This document shows positions 17,734 through 26,503 of a stretch of 64,000 nt of DNA, piece by piece. Each line of letters begins with the position of its first letter. The first letter of the stretch is position 1. The stretch spans positions 62,001 through 126,000 of the forward strand of contig JAHZGH010000014.1 in the NCBI GenBank assembly GCA_019420905.1. The letters are read 5' to 3'. The position numbers and the translations under genes were made by a program. The notes under the pieces are model-generated. The model was not told where the DNA came from and ran no database searches. It saw nothing but the letters and a program-made list of their open reading frames with translations. The DNA is from Succinivibrionaceae bacterium. Lineage in GTDB: Bacteria; Pseudomonadota; Gammaproteobacteria; Enterobacterales; Succinivibrionaceae.

Positions 17734-18709
17734 TATTCTTGTTTTATGTGGCGGAGACGGTTCCGAACACGAGATCTCTTTAACCTCGGCTAAATTTATC
17801 GCTGAGCAATTAAAATTAAATCCTGAATTTAATGTTGTCTCATGCGTAATTCATAATCATCAGTTTTTAATAAATGGTAAATCTGTAAATTTTATAGGGA
17901 AAAACTTACAGAATAATGAATTAAACTTTAGAATTGATTGTGTTGTTCCTTGCCTGCATGGTTTTCCTGGAGAAACTGGAGATATACAATCATTTTTAGA
18001 AATTATCAATATCCCTTATATCGGATGTAAAAGTGAAGCTAGCCGCAACTGCTTCAATAAAATTACGACTAAACTGTATTTAGATGCTCTAGGTATTCCT
18101 AACACGCCCTCCCAAGCTATCTTAAATACTGATCAATCATATAAGAAAAAGGCGTTAGATTTTTTCGACCTTTACAAAGATGTATATGTAAAAGCAGCAA
18201 GTCAAGGCTCCTCTGTTGGATGCTATCATGTAACCGACAGAGAGTGTTTATGGGATAAAATTTTAGAAGCCTTTAAGTACAGTTCTGAGGTTTTGTTAGA
18301 AAAAAGCGTTGCCCATCGAGAACTAGAGGTGGCTGCTTATGAAATGGATCGCGGCTTAGTCATTACAACCCCAGGCGAAATAATTATGCCTGATAATGTA
18401 TTTTATACATTTGAGGAAAAATACAGCCAAAAAAGCTCTACAGTAACTACTGTTACCCCTAAAGGGCTAAGTTCTGCAGAAATCGAAACCATACAGGATT
18501 ACGCTCGCCGTGCTTTTATTGGCTTAAAATTACGAGATCTATCTCGCATTGACTTTTTCTTAAGCCCGGAAGATGGCATTCTTATCAACGAGATCAATAC
18601 ATTTCCTGGTGAAACGCCTATTTCCATGTTTCCTAAAATGCTAACTCATCATGGAGACAATATGTGCGATTTTTTAACTCAGGCAGTTAAAAGGGCTATA
18701 AACGTCTGA
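17723..18709 (+). CDS. ddl: D-alanine--D-alanine ligase
   Basis: ATP-grasp ligase that makes D-Ala-D-Ala for peptidoglycan. It has 328 residues, slightly longer than DdlB (306). CGGDGSEHEISLTSA is the N-terminal GG-x-SxEHEVS motif, PCLHGFPGETGDIQ the second, and LINEINTFPGETPISMFP the C-terminal metal-binding stretch. It is not in a mur-fts cluster here, so the A/B paralogue name is not given. The start is the first ATG after an in-frame stop and overlaps a seven-codon uORF. Confidence 0.93.
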   Translation: MTYNILVLCGGDGSEHEISLTSAKFIAEQLKLNPEFNVVSCVIHNHQFLINGKSVNFIGKNLQNNELNFRIDCVVPCLHGFPGETGDIQSFLEIINIPYIGCKSEASRNCFNKITTKLYLDALGIPNTPSQAILNTDQSYKKKALDFFDLYKDVYVKAASQGSSVGCYHVTDRECLWDKILEAFKYSSEVLLEKSVAHRELEVAAYEMDRGLVITTPGEIIMPDNVFYTFEEKYSQKSSTVTTVTPKGLSSAEIETIQDYARRAFIGLKLRDLSRIDFFLSPEDGILINEINTFPGETPISMFPKMLTHHGDNMCDFLTQAVKRAINV

Positions 18710-18741
18710 TATAAATCAGGCTTGATAATTTATAAAACTAA

Positions 18742-18767
18742 AAGCCCCCATTAAAAAATGAGGGCTT
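18742..18767. terminator. Bidirectional terminator between ddl and rho
   Basis: AAGCCC / GGGCTT stem with A- and T-rich flanks on both sides. The minus-strand tail (TTTTAGTTTT) is the better one and serves rho. Confidence 0.75.
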
Positions 18768-18788
18768 ATTATTTGCCTAAAAAATATT

Positions 18789-20048
18789 TTAACTACGCTT
18801 CATGGCTGTGAAGAATTCTTCATTAGTCTTAGTCATAGATAACTTATCTATGAGGAATTCCATAGCTTCTATTTCTCCCATCGGATGCAAGAACTTACGC
18901 AAAATCCACATCTTTTGCAATTCATCAGCAGCTGTAATCAGTTCTTCGCGACGAGTTCCAGATCGGGTAACATCAATAGCCGGATAAACACGCTTTTCAG
19001 CTATTTTACGAGATAAGTGCAATTCCATATTACCCGTGCCCTTAAATTCCTCGTAAATAACCTCATCCATTTTTGAACCCGTATCAATCAATGCCGTAGC
19101 AATAATTGTTAAGGATCCTCCTTCTTCTACATTTCTTGCTGCGCCAAATAAGCGTTTAGGTCTCTGCAGAGCATTTGAATCTACACCACCAGTTAAAACC
19201 TTTCCCGAAGGAGGAACAACCGTATTATAAGCACGAGCTAAACGAGTAATTGAATCCATCAAAATTACAACATCATGCTTATGCTCTACTAAGCGCTTAG
19301 CTTTTTCGATTACCATTTCAGCGACCTGCACATGACGTGTTGCAGGCTCATCGAATGTAGAAGCTACAACCTCACCTTTAACCATGCGTTGCATTTCGGT
19401 AACTTCTTCAGGACGTTCATCAATCAGCAAAACAATTAAGGTACATTCTGGATTATTACTAGAAATAGAATGAGCTACATTCTGAAGTAAAACAGTCTTA
19501 CCTGCTTTAGGAGGAGCAACAATAAGGCCGCGTTGACCTTTTCCAATTGGAGCTACTAAATCAATAACTCTGGCAGTTAAATCTTCTTTTGATCCATTGC
19601 CTAATTCCAGGCGCATTCTGCTTTCAGGGAAAAGAGGAGTTAAATTTTCAAAAAGGATCTTATTGCGGGAATTTTCTGGACGATCAAAGTTGACTGTATC
19701 TACCTTAAGTAAAGCAAAATAACGCTCGCTTTCTTTAGGAGGACGAATTTTGCCAGAAATGGAATCGCCCGTACGTAAATTAAAACGACGTACTTGACTT
19801 GGAGAGACATAAATGTCATCTGGACCTGCTAAATAGGAGCTGTCGGCACTTCTTAAAAAGCCAAAGCCATCTGGAAGAATTTCGATAACACCGTCGCCAA
19901 AAATATCTTCGCCATTCTTGGCACAAAATTTTAAAAGCTGGAATATAATTTCCTTTTTGCTTAGTCGGGCGACATTCTCAATACCGTTTTGCTCGCACAT
20001 TTCAACTAGCTGTGCGACAGGCGTATTCTTAAGTTCGTTAAGATTCAT
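18789..20048 (-). CDS. rho: Transcription termination factor Rho
   Basis: Hexameric RNA helicase that ends transcription at rut sites; 419 residues as in E. coli. The N-terminal RNA-binding part contains the RNP-like GFGFLR (61-66). Walker A APPKAGKT spans 178-185, with the same lysine numbering as E. coli (181, 184). The leader carries a rhoL-like ORF and a terminator-like hairpin. trxA and ddl face it convergently. Confidence 0.98.
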   Translation of the reverse strand: MNLNELKNTPVAQLVEMCEQNGIENVARLSKKEIIFQLLKFCAKNGEDIFGDGVIEILPDGFGFLRSADSSYLAGPDDIYVSPSQVRRFNLRTGDSISGKIRPPKESERYFALLKVDTVNFDRPENSRNKILFENLTPLFPESRMRLELGNGSKEDLTARVIDLVAPIGKGQRGLIVAPPKAGKTVLLQNVAHSISSNNPECTLIVLLIDERPEEVTEMQRMVKGEVVASTFDEPATRHVQVAEMVIEKAKRLVEHKHDVVILMDSITRLARAYNTVVPPSGKVLTGGVDSNALQRPKRLFGAARNVEEGGSLTIIATALIDTGSKMDEVIYEEFKGTGNMELHLSRKIAEKRVYPAIDVTRSGTRREELITAADELQKMWILRKFLHPMGEIEAMEFLIDKLSMTKTNEEFFTAMKRS

Positions 20049-20104
20049 AAAGATTATGTGTATGGAATTGATTTACTGCTCTGGGAATGGCAGATGAAAA
20101 TCTC

Positions 20105-20191
20105 TCAAAAATTAAAACAAAAGAAGATCCTGGATTTGGAAATGCTTGTAGTACCAGGAATCAAAACCATCGACGAGATGGATGGTGACAT
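20105..20191 (-). CDS. Possible rhoL-like leader ORF
   Basis: A 28-codon ORF in the rho leader. It begins MSPSISSMVLIPG, is rich in Ser, and ends 56 bases before the rho ATG. E. coli also has a short Ser-containing rhoL leader ORF in this position. There is no strong ribosome site. Similarity to RhoL is positional rather than residue by residue, so this is tentative. Confidence 0.3.
   Translation of the reverse strand: MSPSISSMVLIPGTTSISKSRIFFCFNF
20107..20159 (-). promoter_or_regulatory. Attenuator-like hairpin in the rho leader
   Basis: TCCTGG / CCAGGA (20128-20133 / 20154-20159), followed on the minus strand by a T-rich stretch (about 20107-20124). The surrounding RNA is C/U-rich. E. coli rho controls itself by attenuation in its leader; the same is inferred here. 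Confidence 0.4.
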
Positions 20192-20239
20192 GATACCACA
20201 GAAATTTATAAATCTCAGAATTTATTTTTTCATTTAATA

Positions 20240-22324
20240 CTATATAGTATTAGGTATTTCAATCTTATAAGGACGATTATCGGCTTTATTTGATTGATAT
20301 TTATTTACAATTTCTCTTAAAAAATTGCTAGCTCCAGAGCTATCAAGTCTTCCATAAAGCATTCTTTTTAAAGAATAACTTATAAAAAGCTGCTCCTTTG
20401 CTCGAGTTATGCCTACATAGGCTAAACGACGTTCTTCTTCATAAGCACGGTTATCTCCTAGTCTACTGCTACTCTCAGCCCTATACGAAGGTAAAAGATT
20501 TTTTTCAAAACCTACCAAAAAAACTGTATTAAATTCTAGTCCCTTTGCAGAGTGAATGGTCATCAAATTAACCTGCGGGCTCCTAATGAATCCGCCTTCT
20601 TGCCCGGCCTCATTTAATTCTGTAGAACTTGATAAGGTTACGGTTGAAATAAAATTTAATAAAGGATCTATTTCATCTGAGCTTTCTTCTAAATTCTGTA
20701 CTGTATGCACATCATTGAACATAGCTGCGTTGCTTACTAATTGCTCAAGATTTTTATGCTTTTGATTATCATTTTCTCCCTTAGAAGCTTTTTGATCCTT
20801 AAGCTTATAATACTCAACTAAACCTGTTAGCTCTATTACTGCTCGCACTAAATCTGGTAAATTCAAAGTCTGCTTGCATATTTTTAACTTATCCATAAGA
20901 TCGTTAAAAACTGCAAGCTTACGTGCTAATGACTTTATTTCCCTTGTTGCTTTTGGATCATCAACATAGCTTATTATCAGCTTCAATGCATCAAAAAGAG
21001 AGCCCCCTCTTTCATAAGCGATTTCACCTAACTGAGATACTACCTTTTCTCCTATTCTTCGCGGAGGCACATTTATAATACGCCTTAAAGCCTGATCATC
21101 CCTTTCATTTAATAAAAGGCGCATATAGGCTAACGCATCCTGAATCTCAGCACGCTCAAAAAACTTTTGTCCACCATAAATAACAAAAGGAATAGCCATC
21201 AAAGATAATCTTTGCTCTAAAAGCAGCGATTGCTGATTAGTTCTATAGAGTACCGCCATATCGTCATAGCTTTTACCTTTTGCATGTAAAAGTTTAATAG
21301 TTTGGGCAACAAAATCAGCTTCTATATATTCAGATGAGCATTTTAAAATTTTAACTTTATCTCCAATGCCACAATTACCATCAAGAACTTTTTTTACTAA
21401 ACGTTCTTTTCCTCCCTCAATTAAAGTGTTAGCCATATCCAGGATATTTTGAGTCGATCTATAATTTTCTTTTAGTAAAATCACATCTACGGGAGCAAAA
21501 GCTTTTTTAAAATTGCTCATATTAGTATAGTCAGCGCCACGCCATCCATATATAGATTGGTCGTCATCGCCTACAACCATAATATGAGAATTATTACCAG
21601 TAATAAGCTTTAAAAATGTAAATTGTAAAGAATTAGTATCTTGAAACTCATCGACTAAAATTTCTTTAAAACGCCGATGCTGTAAATCTCTAACAGCTTC
21701 ATTTTGTTCTAAAAGCTCAACTGTACGTAATAAAAGCTCTGAAAAATCTACTAAATTCTGACTTTGGCATTGTCTTTCATAGATATCATAAATTTTAGCA
21801 AAATCAATATCTTCTTGAAATTTAGTGGCTCCAAAAGCTAATGATTTAGCTCTAATGCGCTTTTCTTTATATTTTGAAATTCTTGAAACTATATCTGAAG
21901 CTTTAAGATCTCCTGCATATGAAATTTCTTTCATAATAGACTTAAGCATCGCTTCCTGCGCGCCAATATCTAAAATGCCAAATCCAGGCAATAATCCAGC
22001 TTGTCTTGAATATGCTCGCAAAAGACGCAAACATACAGAATGAAAAGTGCTTGCCCATAATAAACGTGATTTTTCATAGCCTATCAAAGATGCTATGCGC
22101 TCCTGCATTTCTTTAGCAGCCTTATTTGTAAAAGTAACTGCTAAGATCTCCCGTGGATGTAAATTTTCCACTTCAACAAGATAAGCAATACGCGAAACTA
22201 AAACTCTTGTTTTACCAGTACCGGCACCAGCTACTACCAAAATATTAGATAAAGGAGCGCTTACAGCCTCCTTTTGCGCTTCATTTAAATTTTTAAACAA
22301 AAAACCAGCAGATTTGTCGCTCAT
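20240..22324 (-). CDS. uvrD: DNA helicase II (UvrD), lacking the usual C-terminal domain
   Basis: SF1 3'-5' helicase of nucleotide excision and mismatch repair. The opening NLNEAQKEAVSAPLSNILVVAGAGTGKTRVLVSRI is UvrD rather than Rep. Motifs II (LVDEFQDTN), III (VGDDDQSIYGWRGA) and VI (AYVGITRAKEQL) are intact. It has 694 residues against 720. After FLREIVNKY only about 20 residues remain, so the C-terminal Tudor-like domain of enteric UvrD appears absent. The yigB-uvrD order matches E. coli. Confidence 0.95.
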   Translation of the reverse strand: MSDKSAGFLFKNLNEAQKEAVSAPLSNILVVAGAGTGKTRVLVSRIAYLVEVENLHPREILAVTFTNKAAKEMQERIASLIGYEKSRLLWASTFHSVCLRLLRAYSRQAGLLPGFGILDIGAQEAMLKSIMKEISYAGDLKASDIVSRISKYKEKRIRAKSLAFGATKFQEDIDFAKIYDIYERQCQSQNLVDFSELLLRTVELLEQNEAVRDLQHRRFKEILVDEFQDTNSLQFTFLKLITGNNSHIMVVGDDDQSIYGWRGADYTNMSNFKKAFAPVDVILLKENYRSTQNILDMANTLIEGGKERLVKKVLDGNCGIGDKVKILKCSSEYIEADFVAQTIKLLHAKGKSYDDMAVLYRTNQQSLLLEQRLSLMAIPFVIYGGQKFFERAEIQDALAYMRLLLNERDDQALRRIINVPPRRIGEKVVSQLGEIAYERGGSLFDALKLIISYVDDPKATREIKSLARKLAVFNDLMDKLKICKQTLNLPDLVRAVIELTGLVEYYKLKDQKASKGENDNQKHKNLEQLVSNAAMFNDVHTVQNLEESSDEIDPLLNFISTVTLSSSTELNEAGQEGGFIRSPQVNLMTIHSAKGLEFNTVFLVGFEKNLLPSYRAESSSRLGDNRAYEEERRLAYVGITRAKEQLFISYSLKRMLYGRLDSSGASNFLREIVNKYQSNKADNRPYKIEIPNTI

Positions 22325-22327
22325 TAT

Positions 22328-23062
22328 TTAATAACCAGGCATAAGCCAAGAAGAAAGTTCATAAACATCATTAACACTGACAGATGGCAGTACCTTCAGA
22401 TGATGCTCATCTGGAGAAATACCAGTATAACCACGGTATACCCATGCACTTTGACAGCCAGCAAATACAGCTCCCATTACATCAGTGTAAGGATCATCTC
22501 CAATATGTAAAATTTCCCAATTATCAACCCTATAATGCTGAGCACACTGAATAAAAAGATCTGCATAAGGCTTACAATTATAAGCATCAATCCTAGGACG
22601 AAAATCTATTTTAAAAATATCATCTACGCCTAAAATCTTAGTATCAACATTACCATTGGAAATTGCACAAATTTCATAATGACTCTTCAAGGCTCTTAAA
22701 TATCGTTTCATCTTATCAGAGACAAATCCCTTAGATCTAACCTTGACAAATTCTGCAACTAATGCAAATGCTTCTTGCTCACTGATATTCTTACCTAAAA
22801 ACTTAAAAGCATCTAAAAGCGAATAAGCTCGCAATGCTGTAACATCATTCGCCAAAGCTTGATTATTAGCCAGACATTGATTTTTAATTTTTGCCCAAAA
22901 ATCATATTCTGCTAATTTAGGATTTACTAATTGATAACGTTCATATAAATATTTTGCAAACCAAGCCTCCGCTTTTCTTAAAACGGTCTCGCAATCGTAA
23001 ATAGTATTATCTAAATCAAAAGACAATACTTTAGGTTTTACTACTTGTTTGTAAAAAATCAT
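22328..23062 (-). CDS. yigB: HAD-family phosphatase YigB
   Basis: HAD hydrolase of 244 residues (E. coli 238). Motif I SFDLDNTIYD is at 14-23, motif II ICAISNGN in the middle and motif IV HIGDDPYTDV toward the C-terminus. E. coli YigB dephosphorylates 5-amino-6-(5-phosphoribitylamino)uracil 5'-phosphate in riboflavin synthesis, and FMN. It lies three bases after xerC and three before uvrD, the same order as E. coli, so the three are probably one transcript. Confidence 0.92.
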   Translation of the reverse strand: MIFYKQVVKPKVLSFDLDNTIYDCETVLRKAEAWFAKYLYERYQLVNPKLAEYDFWAKIKNQCLANNQALANDVTALRAYSLLDAFKFLGKNISEQEAFALVAEFVKVRSKGFVSDKMKRYLRALKSHYEICAISNGNVDTKILGVDDIFKIDFRPRIDAYNCKPYADLFIQCAQHYRVDNWEILHIGDDPYTDVMGAVFAGCQSAWVYRGYTGISPDEHHLKVLPSVSVNDVYELSSWLMPGY

Positions 23063-23065
23063 AAT

Positions 23066-24001
23066 TTATTGCTTTTCCTGAGAGTTGTCATGCTTTAAAT
23101 GAGAACGAGGATGCGCTTCTGCATAAACTTTTTTTAAATGTTCAAAATCCAGATGTGTATAAACCTGTGTTGCCGCTAGACTAGCATGACCTAGCATTTC
23201 CTGAACAGCACGTAAATCAGCGCCTCCTTGAAGTAAAGATGTAGCAAAAGAATGGCGCAATTTATGAGGATATACATTAGTATCCAGCCCAGCCCTGTCT
23301 GATTGTTTTTTTAAATTCATCTCAACTGCACGAGTAGAAATGCCCCGGCCAAACCGATTTAAAAATAAGGTACTACTTTGTGGATTAAATTGAGGACGAA
23401 TTTCTAAATATTCTTGTAGCCGCTGCTGCGCCTTTTTCCCCACAGGAACAATACGTTCTTTGCCGCCTTTACCCATAACACGTACTTCAGCACACTGAGC
23501 ATCATAATCATTAAGATTTAGACTAGTAAGCTCACTAACACGCAGCCCGGAAGAGAAGAACAGCTCACTTATAGCACGATCCCGAATCTCTAATTTGTTT
23601 GTTGCAGACACATCTAAAAGAGCAGTAAGTTCTGAAGTTGTCAATATGCGCGGCAAGGATTTATCTATTTTAGGGGCATGTATATATTTAAACGGATTAT
23701 CTCGCAATTCTCCCCTTTCAATCAAAAATTTGAAAAAAGCGCTTAAAACATAAAGATCATGCGCTACAGTACGTTTTGACAGGCGTTGAGCATTAACATC
23801 AAAATTAAATTCTCGATTTAAAATACGCATCTGCACCATACCAACCTGATCCCATGATTTAATACTAGGATCTTCAAAATTTAAAACTTTACAAGCTTTA
23901 AATAATACGTGCTCATATGAGCTTAATGTATGTGCTGAACTGCGGCGCTCATAACGCAGACAATCGATAAATTCCTTGCATTTACTATAAAGATCGCCCA
24001 T
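23066..24001 (-). CDS. xerC: Site-specific tyrosine recombinase XerC
   Basis: XerC acts with XerD at dif to resolve chromosome dimers. It has 311 residues. The SAM-like N-domain ends near residue 105. The catalytic Arg is in SSGLRVSEL, the Lys in MGKGGKERIVPV, HxxR in HKLRHSFATSLL, and the His and Tyr in GHASLAATQVYTH. The neighbours dapF, yigB and uvrD are the E. coli xerC neighbours, which separates it from XerD. Confidence 0.96.
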   Translation of the reverse strand: MGDLYSKCKEFIDCLRYERRSSAHTLSSYEHVLFKACKVLNFEDPSIKSWDQVGMVQMRILNREFNFDVNAQRLSKRTVAHDLYVLSAFFKFLIERGELRDNPFKYIHAPKIDKSLPRILTTSELTALLDVSATNKLEIRDRAISELFFSSGLRVSELTSLNLNDYDAQCAEVRVMGKGGKERIVPVGKKAQQRLQEYLEIRPQFNPQSSTLFLNRFGRGISTRAVEMNLKKQSDRAGLDTNVYPHKLRHSFATSLLQGGADLRAVQEMLGHASLAATQVYTHLDFEHLKKVYAEAHPRSHLKHDNSQEKQ

Positions 24002-24073
24002 ATTCCTCTGCCCAAAACAGTACTAAAATTCTATCTTAAAAAAAGCTTATACATATAGCAAAGACTTTTGGTA

Positions 24074-24107
24074 AAAAATATGCCAGGTTAACCCTGGCAT
24101 ATTTTTT
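24074..24107 (-). terminator. Terminator between dapF and xerC
   Basis: ATGCCAGG / CCTGGCAT with flanking A and T runs that extend the stem, giving a strong hairpin with T tails in both directions. It abuts the dapF stop and separates lysA-dapF from xerC-yigB-uvrD. Confidence 0.85.
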
Positions 24108-24940
24108 TAAATACAAATTGTGCCTTCATAAACACGTTCAGCAGGACCTGTCATCATTACACTCTTTCCCACACCTTCCCATGAAATTCTCAAATCTCCG
24201 CCAGGTAAACTTACTCTTACAGGATTTTGCAATTTTCCCTGAATTATACCCACAACTGCTGCAGCACAGGCACCCGTTCCACAAGCTAAAGTAGGTCCAC
24301 AGCCTCTCTCATATACAGCTAAATTTAACTGATGCTGATTAATTATTTGAGCAAATCCTACATTCACTTTCTGAGGAAAATCTGCATGCTTTTCTATCTG
24401 TGGTCCATACTTTTCTAATAAAGATTTATCTACCTTATCAAAAAATAAAACCACATGCGGATTACCCATAGAAACAACACCGCATTCAAAAGAAGTTCCA
24501 TCTCTAAGTTTTAAATTGTAAGTTTTTTGCTCTCTTTCAGCCTTATAAGGAATCTTTTGTGGATTAAATTCTGGCTGCCCCATATTTACCGTGACAGTAT
24601 CATCATCATTTAATTTTAATCGCAAAGCGCCTGATACTGTGCTAACTCGAATATCTGTCTTATTGGTAAGATGATGATCAACAACAAATCTCACAAAACA
24701 GCGAGCTCCATTACCACACATCTGAACTTCAGAACCGTCAGCATTAAAAATTCGGTAATGAAAATCCATTTCCGGATCATATGGAGGCTCAACTAAAAGT
24801 AATTGATCAAAGCCAACTCCAAAATGTCTATCGGCTAAGCGCTTAATAAGCTCAGGAGAAAAGAAAACCTTTTGCGTTACTCCATTAACAACCATAAAAT
24901 CGTTGCCAAGCCCATGCATTTTGGTAAATTTCAAAAGCAT
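24107..24940 (-). CDS. dapF: Diaminopimelate epimerase
   Basis: Converts LL- to meso-diaminopimelate for lysine and peptidoglycan; a PLP-independent two-base epimerase of 277 residues. The two catalytic cysteines are Cys75 in MCGNGARC and Cys220 in LACGTGACAA. The opening KFTKMHGLGNDFMVVNG is canonical. lysA lies nine bases upstream, which puts the last two enzymes of lysine synthesis together. Confidence 0.97.
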   Translation of the reverse strand: MLLKFTKMHGLGNDFMVVNGVTQKVFFSPELIKRLADRHFGVGFDQLLLVEPPYDPEMDFHYRIFNADGSEVQMCGNGARCFVRFVVDHHLTNKTDIRVSTVSGALRLKLNDDDTVTVNMGQPEFNPQKIPYKAEREQKTYNLKLRDGTSFECGVVSMGNPHVVLFFDKVDKSLLEKYGPQIEKHADFPQKVNVGFAQIINQHQLNLAVYERGCGPTLACGTGACAAAVVGIIQGKLQNPVRVSLPGGDLRISWEGVGKSVMMTGPAERVYEGTICI

Positions 24941-24949
24941 AATTATCCT

Positions 24950-26197
24950 CTATTCGGGTAGGATTGACTCATCTTTCCAAATGTCCTCATAACTTTGGCG
25001 AGCTCTGATGACATAAGACTTGTTTCCATTAACCATAATCTCTGCAGGTAAGCGGCGAGTATTATAATTTGAGGACATCGAACTGCCGTAAGCTCCAGCT
25101 CCGCGCACAACTAAAATATCCCCATCAATAACATTTAAGCGGCGATCTTTACCTAAGAAATCATCGCTTTCACATACTGGGCCTACAACATCAGAGATAA
25201 TGGTATCTCCTGCATGCTTTTTAGCATTTATGATATTCATCCAAGAGCCATATAAAGCTGGACGAATAAGATCATTCATAGCACCATCAACAATCACAAA
25301 ATGGCGGCTGCCATTATCCTTTTGATACTGTACTTTTGTTAGCAATACACCTGCATTAGCTACCATTGCTCTGCCTGGTTCTACATAAACTGCAACATCA
25401 ATATTCCCCAAACGCTCAGAGACAGCAGCAAAATAATCAGCTGGACTTGGCGGGGTTTCATTGTCATAGGTAACTCCCAAACCACCGCCTAAATCAATAT
25501 GCTCTAATTTGATGCCTTCATCTTTTAACACATTATAGATTTCAAGCAAGCGATCAGTAGCTTCAACAATAGGAGTACCAGTTGTCATTTGTGAGCCAAT
25601 ATGGCAATCGATGCCGACGATCTTTAAATTGGGATCTTGCGCCATATGCTTATAAATACGAATAGCTTCTTCATGAGCAATACCAAATTTATTATTTTTA
25701 AGACCAGTAGAAATTGCCGGCAAAGTCTTAGCATCAACATTCGGATTTACCCGTAAAGCAACCGGCGCAACTATACCAAGCTCTGCAGCTACTTCTGAAA
25801 CGACTAAGCTCTCAGCTTCAGACTCAATATTTAAACAATCTATTCCCTGTGATAAAGCAAAACGGATCTCATCTCGTGTTTTACCAACTCCTGAATATAC
25901 ACATTTGTGAGGATCCCCGCCTGCAGCAATTACTCGACGCAGCTCCCCTTCAGAAACAATATCAAAGCCTGTGCCGAGTTTTGCCATTAAATTTAAAATA
26001 GCTAAATTAGAATTAGCTTTTACCGCATAGCAGATACGATGGCGACGACCTTTTAAAGCCTCATCAAAAGCCTTAACATGACGTTCTAAGGTCTTTTGAG
26101 AATATACATATAAAGGAGTACCATATTCTTTTGCCAAATCAGCAACTAAAATATCTTCAGCATACAAGTCTTCGCCGCGGTAATTAAAATAATCCAT
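24950..26197 (-). CDS. lysA: Diaminopimelate decarboxylase
   Basis: PLP enzyme that makes lysine from meso-diaminopimelate; 415 residues. The PLP lysine is Lys60 in CYAVKANSN. HIGSQ, the glycine loop DLGGGLGV, EPGRAMVANAG and the substrate-site CESDDF are all present. It lies between lptM and dapF. E. coli has lysA elsewhere, but lysA next to dapF is common in other gammaproteobacteria. Confidence 0.97.
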   Translation of the reverse strand: MDYFNYRGEDLYAEDILVADLAKEYGTPLYVYSQKTLERHVKAFDEALKGRRHRICYAVKANSNLAILNLMAKLGTGFDIVSEGELRRVIAAGGDPHKCVYSGVGKTRDEIRFALSQGIDCLNIESEAESLVVSEVAAELGIVAPVALRVNPNVDAKTLPAISTGLKNNKFGIAHEEAIRIYKHMAQDPNLKIVGIDCHIGSQMTTGTPIVEATDRLLEIYNVLKDEGIKLEHIDLGGGLGVTYDNETPPSPADYFAAVSERLGNIDVAVYVEPGRAMVANAGVLLTKVQYQKDNGSRHFVIVDGAMNDLIRPALYGSWMNIINAKKHAGDTIISDVVGPVCESDDFLGKDRRLNVIDGDILVVRGAGAYGSSMSSNYNTRRLPAEIMVNGNKSYVIRARQSYEDIWKDESILPE

Positions 26198-26208
26198 AAA
26201 TAGGTTCC

Positions 26209-26430
26209 TTAAAGTGAATATAGCGGATTGAAATAAATATTTTCGTCATCCGCAGGGCCGCGAACAAAACGTTCTGATGCATTTTCACCACTGGTTTCTT
26301 GACATTCATCATCAGGATAACTGCCACAAACCTCTGCGCTATCTTCTGGCATATATAAAGGGCCTTTTATACCGCATCCAGATAACAGTAAGACGGCGCC
26401 TAAGAAAATAAGGATCTTGGTTTTGCTCAC
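26209..26430 (-). CDS. lptM: LPS translocon maturation lipoprotein LptM (YifL)
   Basis: A 73-residue lipoprotein. The signal peptide ends with the lipobox LSGC (Cys19), followed by GIKGPLYMPED, the LptM hallmark. LptM binds LptD and helps its disulfide rearrangement in the outer membrane. The start is GTG at 26430 with AGGAG eight bases upstream. The C-terminal tail is longer than in E. coli and acidic. It lies between cyaA and lysA, its usual neighbourhood. Confidence 0.92.
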   Translation of the reverse strand: MSKTKILIFLGAVLLLSGCGIKGPLYMPEDSAEVCGSYPDDECQETSGENASERFVRGPADDENIYFNPLYSL

Positions 26431-26462
26431 GGTTTTATCTCCTAAAATTTGCGCTTTTAATT

Positions 26463-26490
26463 ACAATATCACGCTTTTTTATTTGAACAA
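26463..26490 (-). promoter_or_regulatory. Candidate promoter of lptM-lysA-dapF
   Basis: Minus-strand TTGTTC (26485-26490), a 16-base spacer and an extended -10, TG-A-TATTGT (26463-26468). It lies between the cyaA stop and the lptM start. Consensus matching only. Confidence 0.5.
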
Positions 26491-26503
26491 GATTTTCTTA
26501 TAT

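Noticed and set aside
23066..24001. Tyrosine recombinase as evidence of an integrated element
   Set aside because: Its neighbours dapF, yigB and uvrD and its motifs identify housekeeping XerC.
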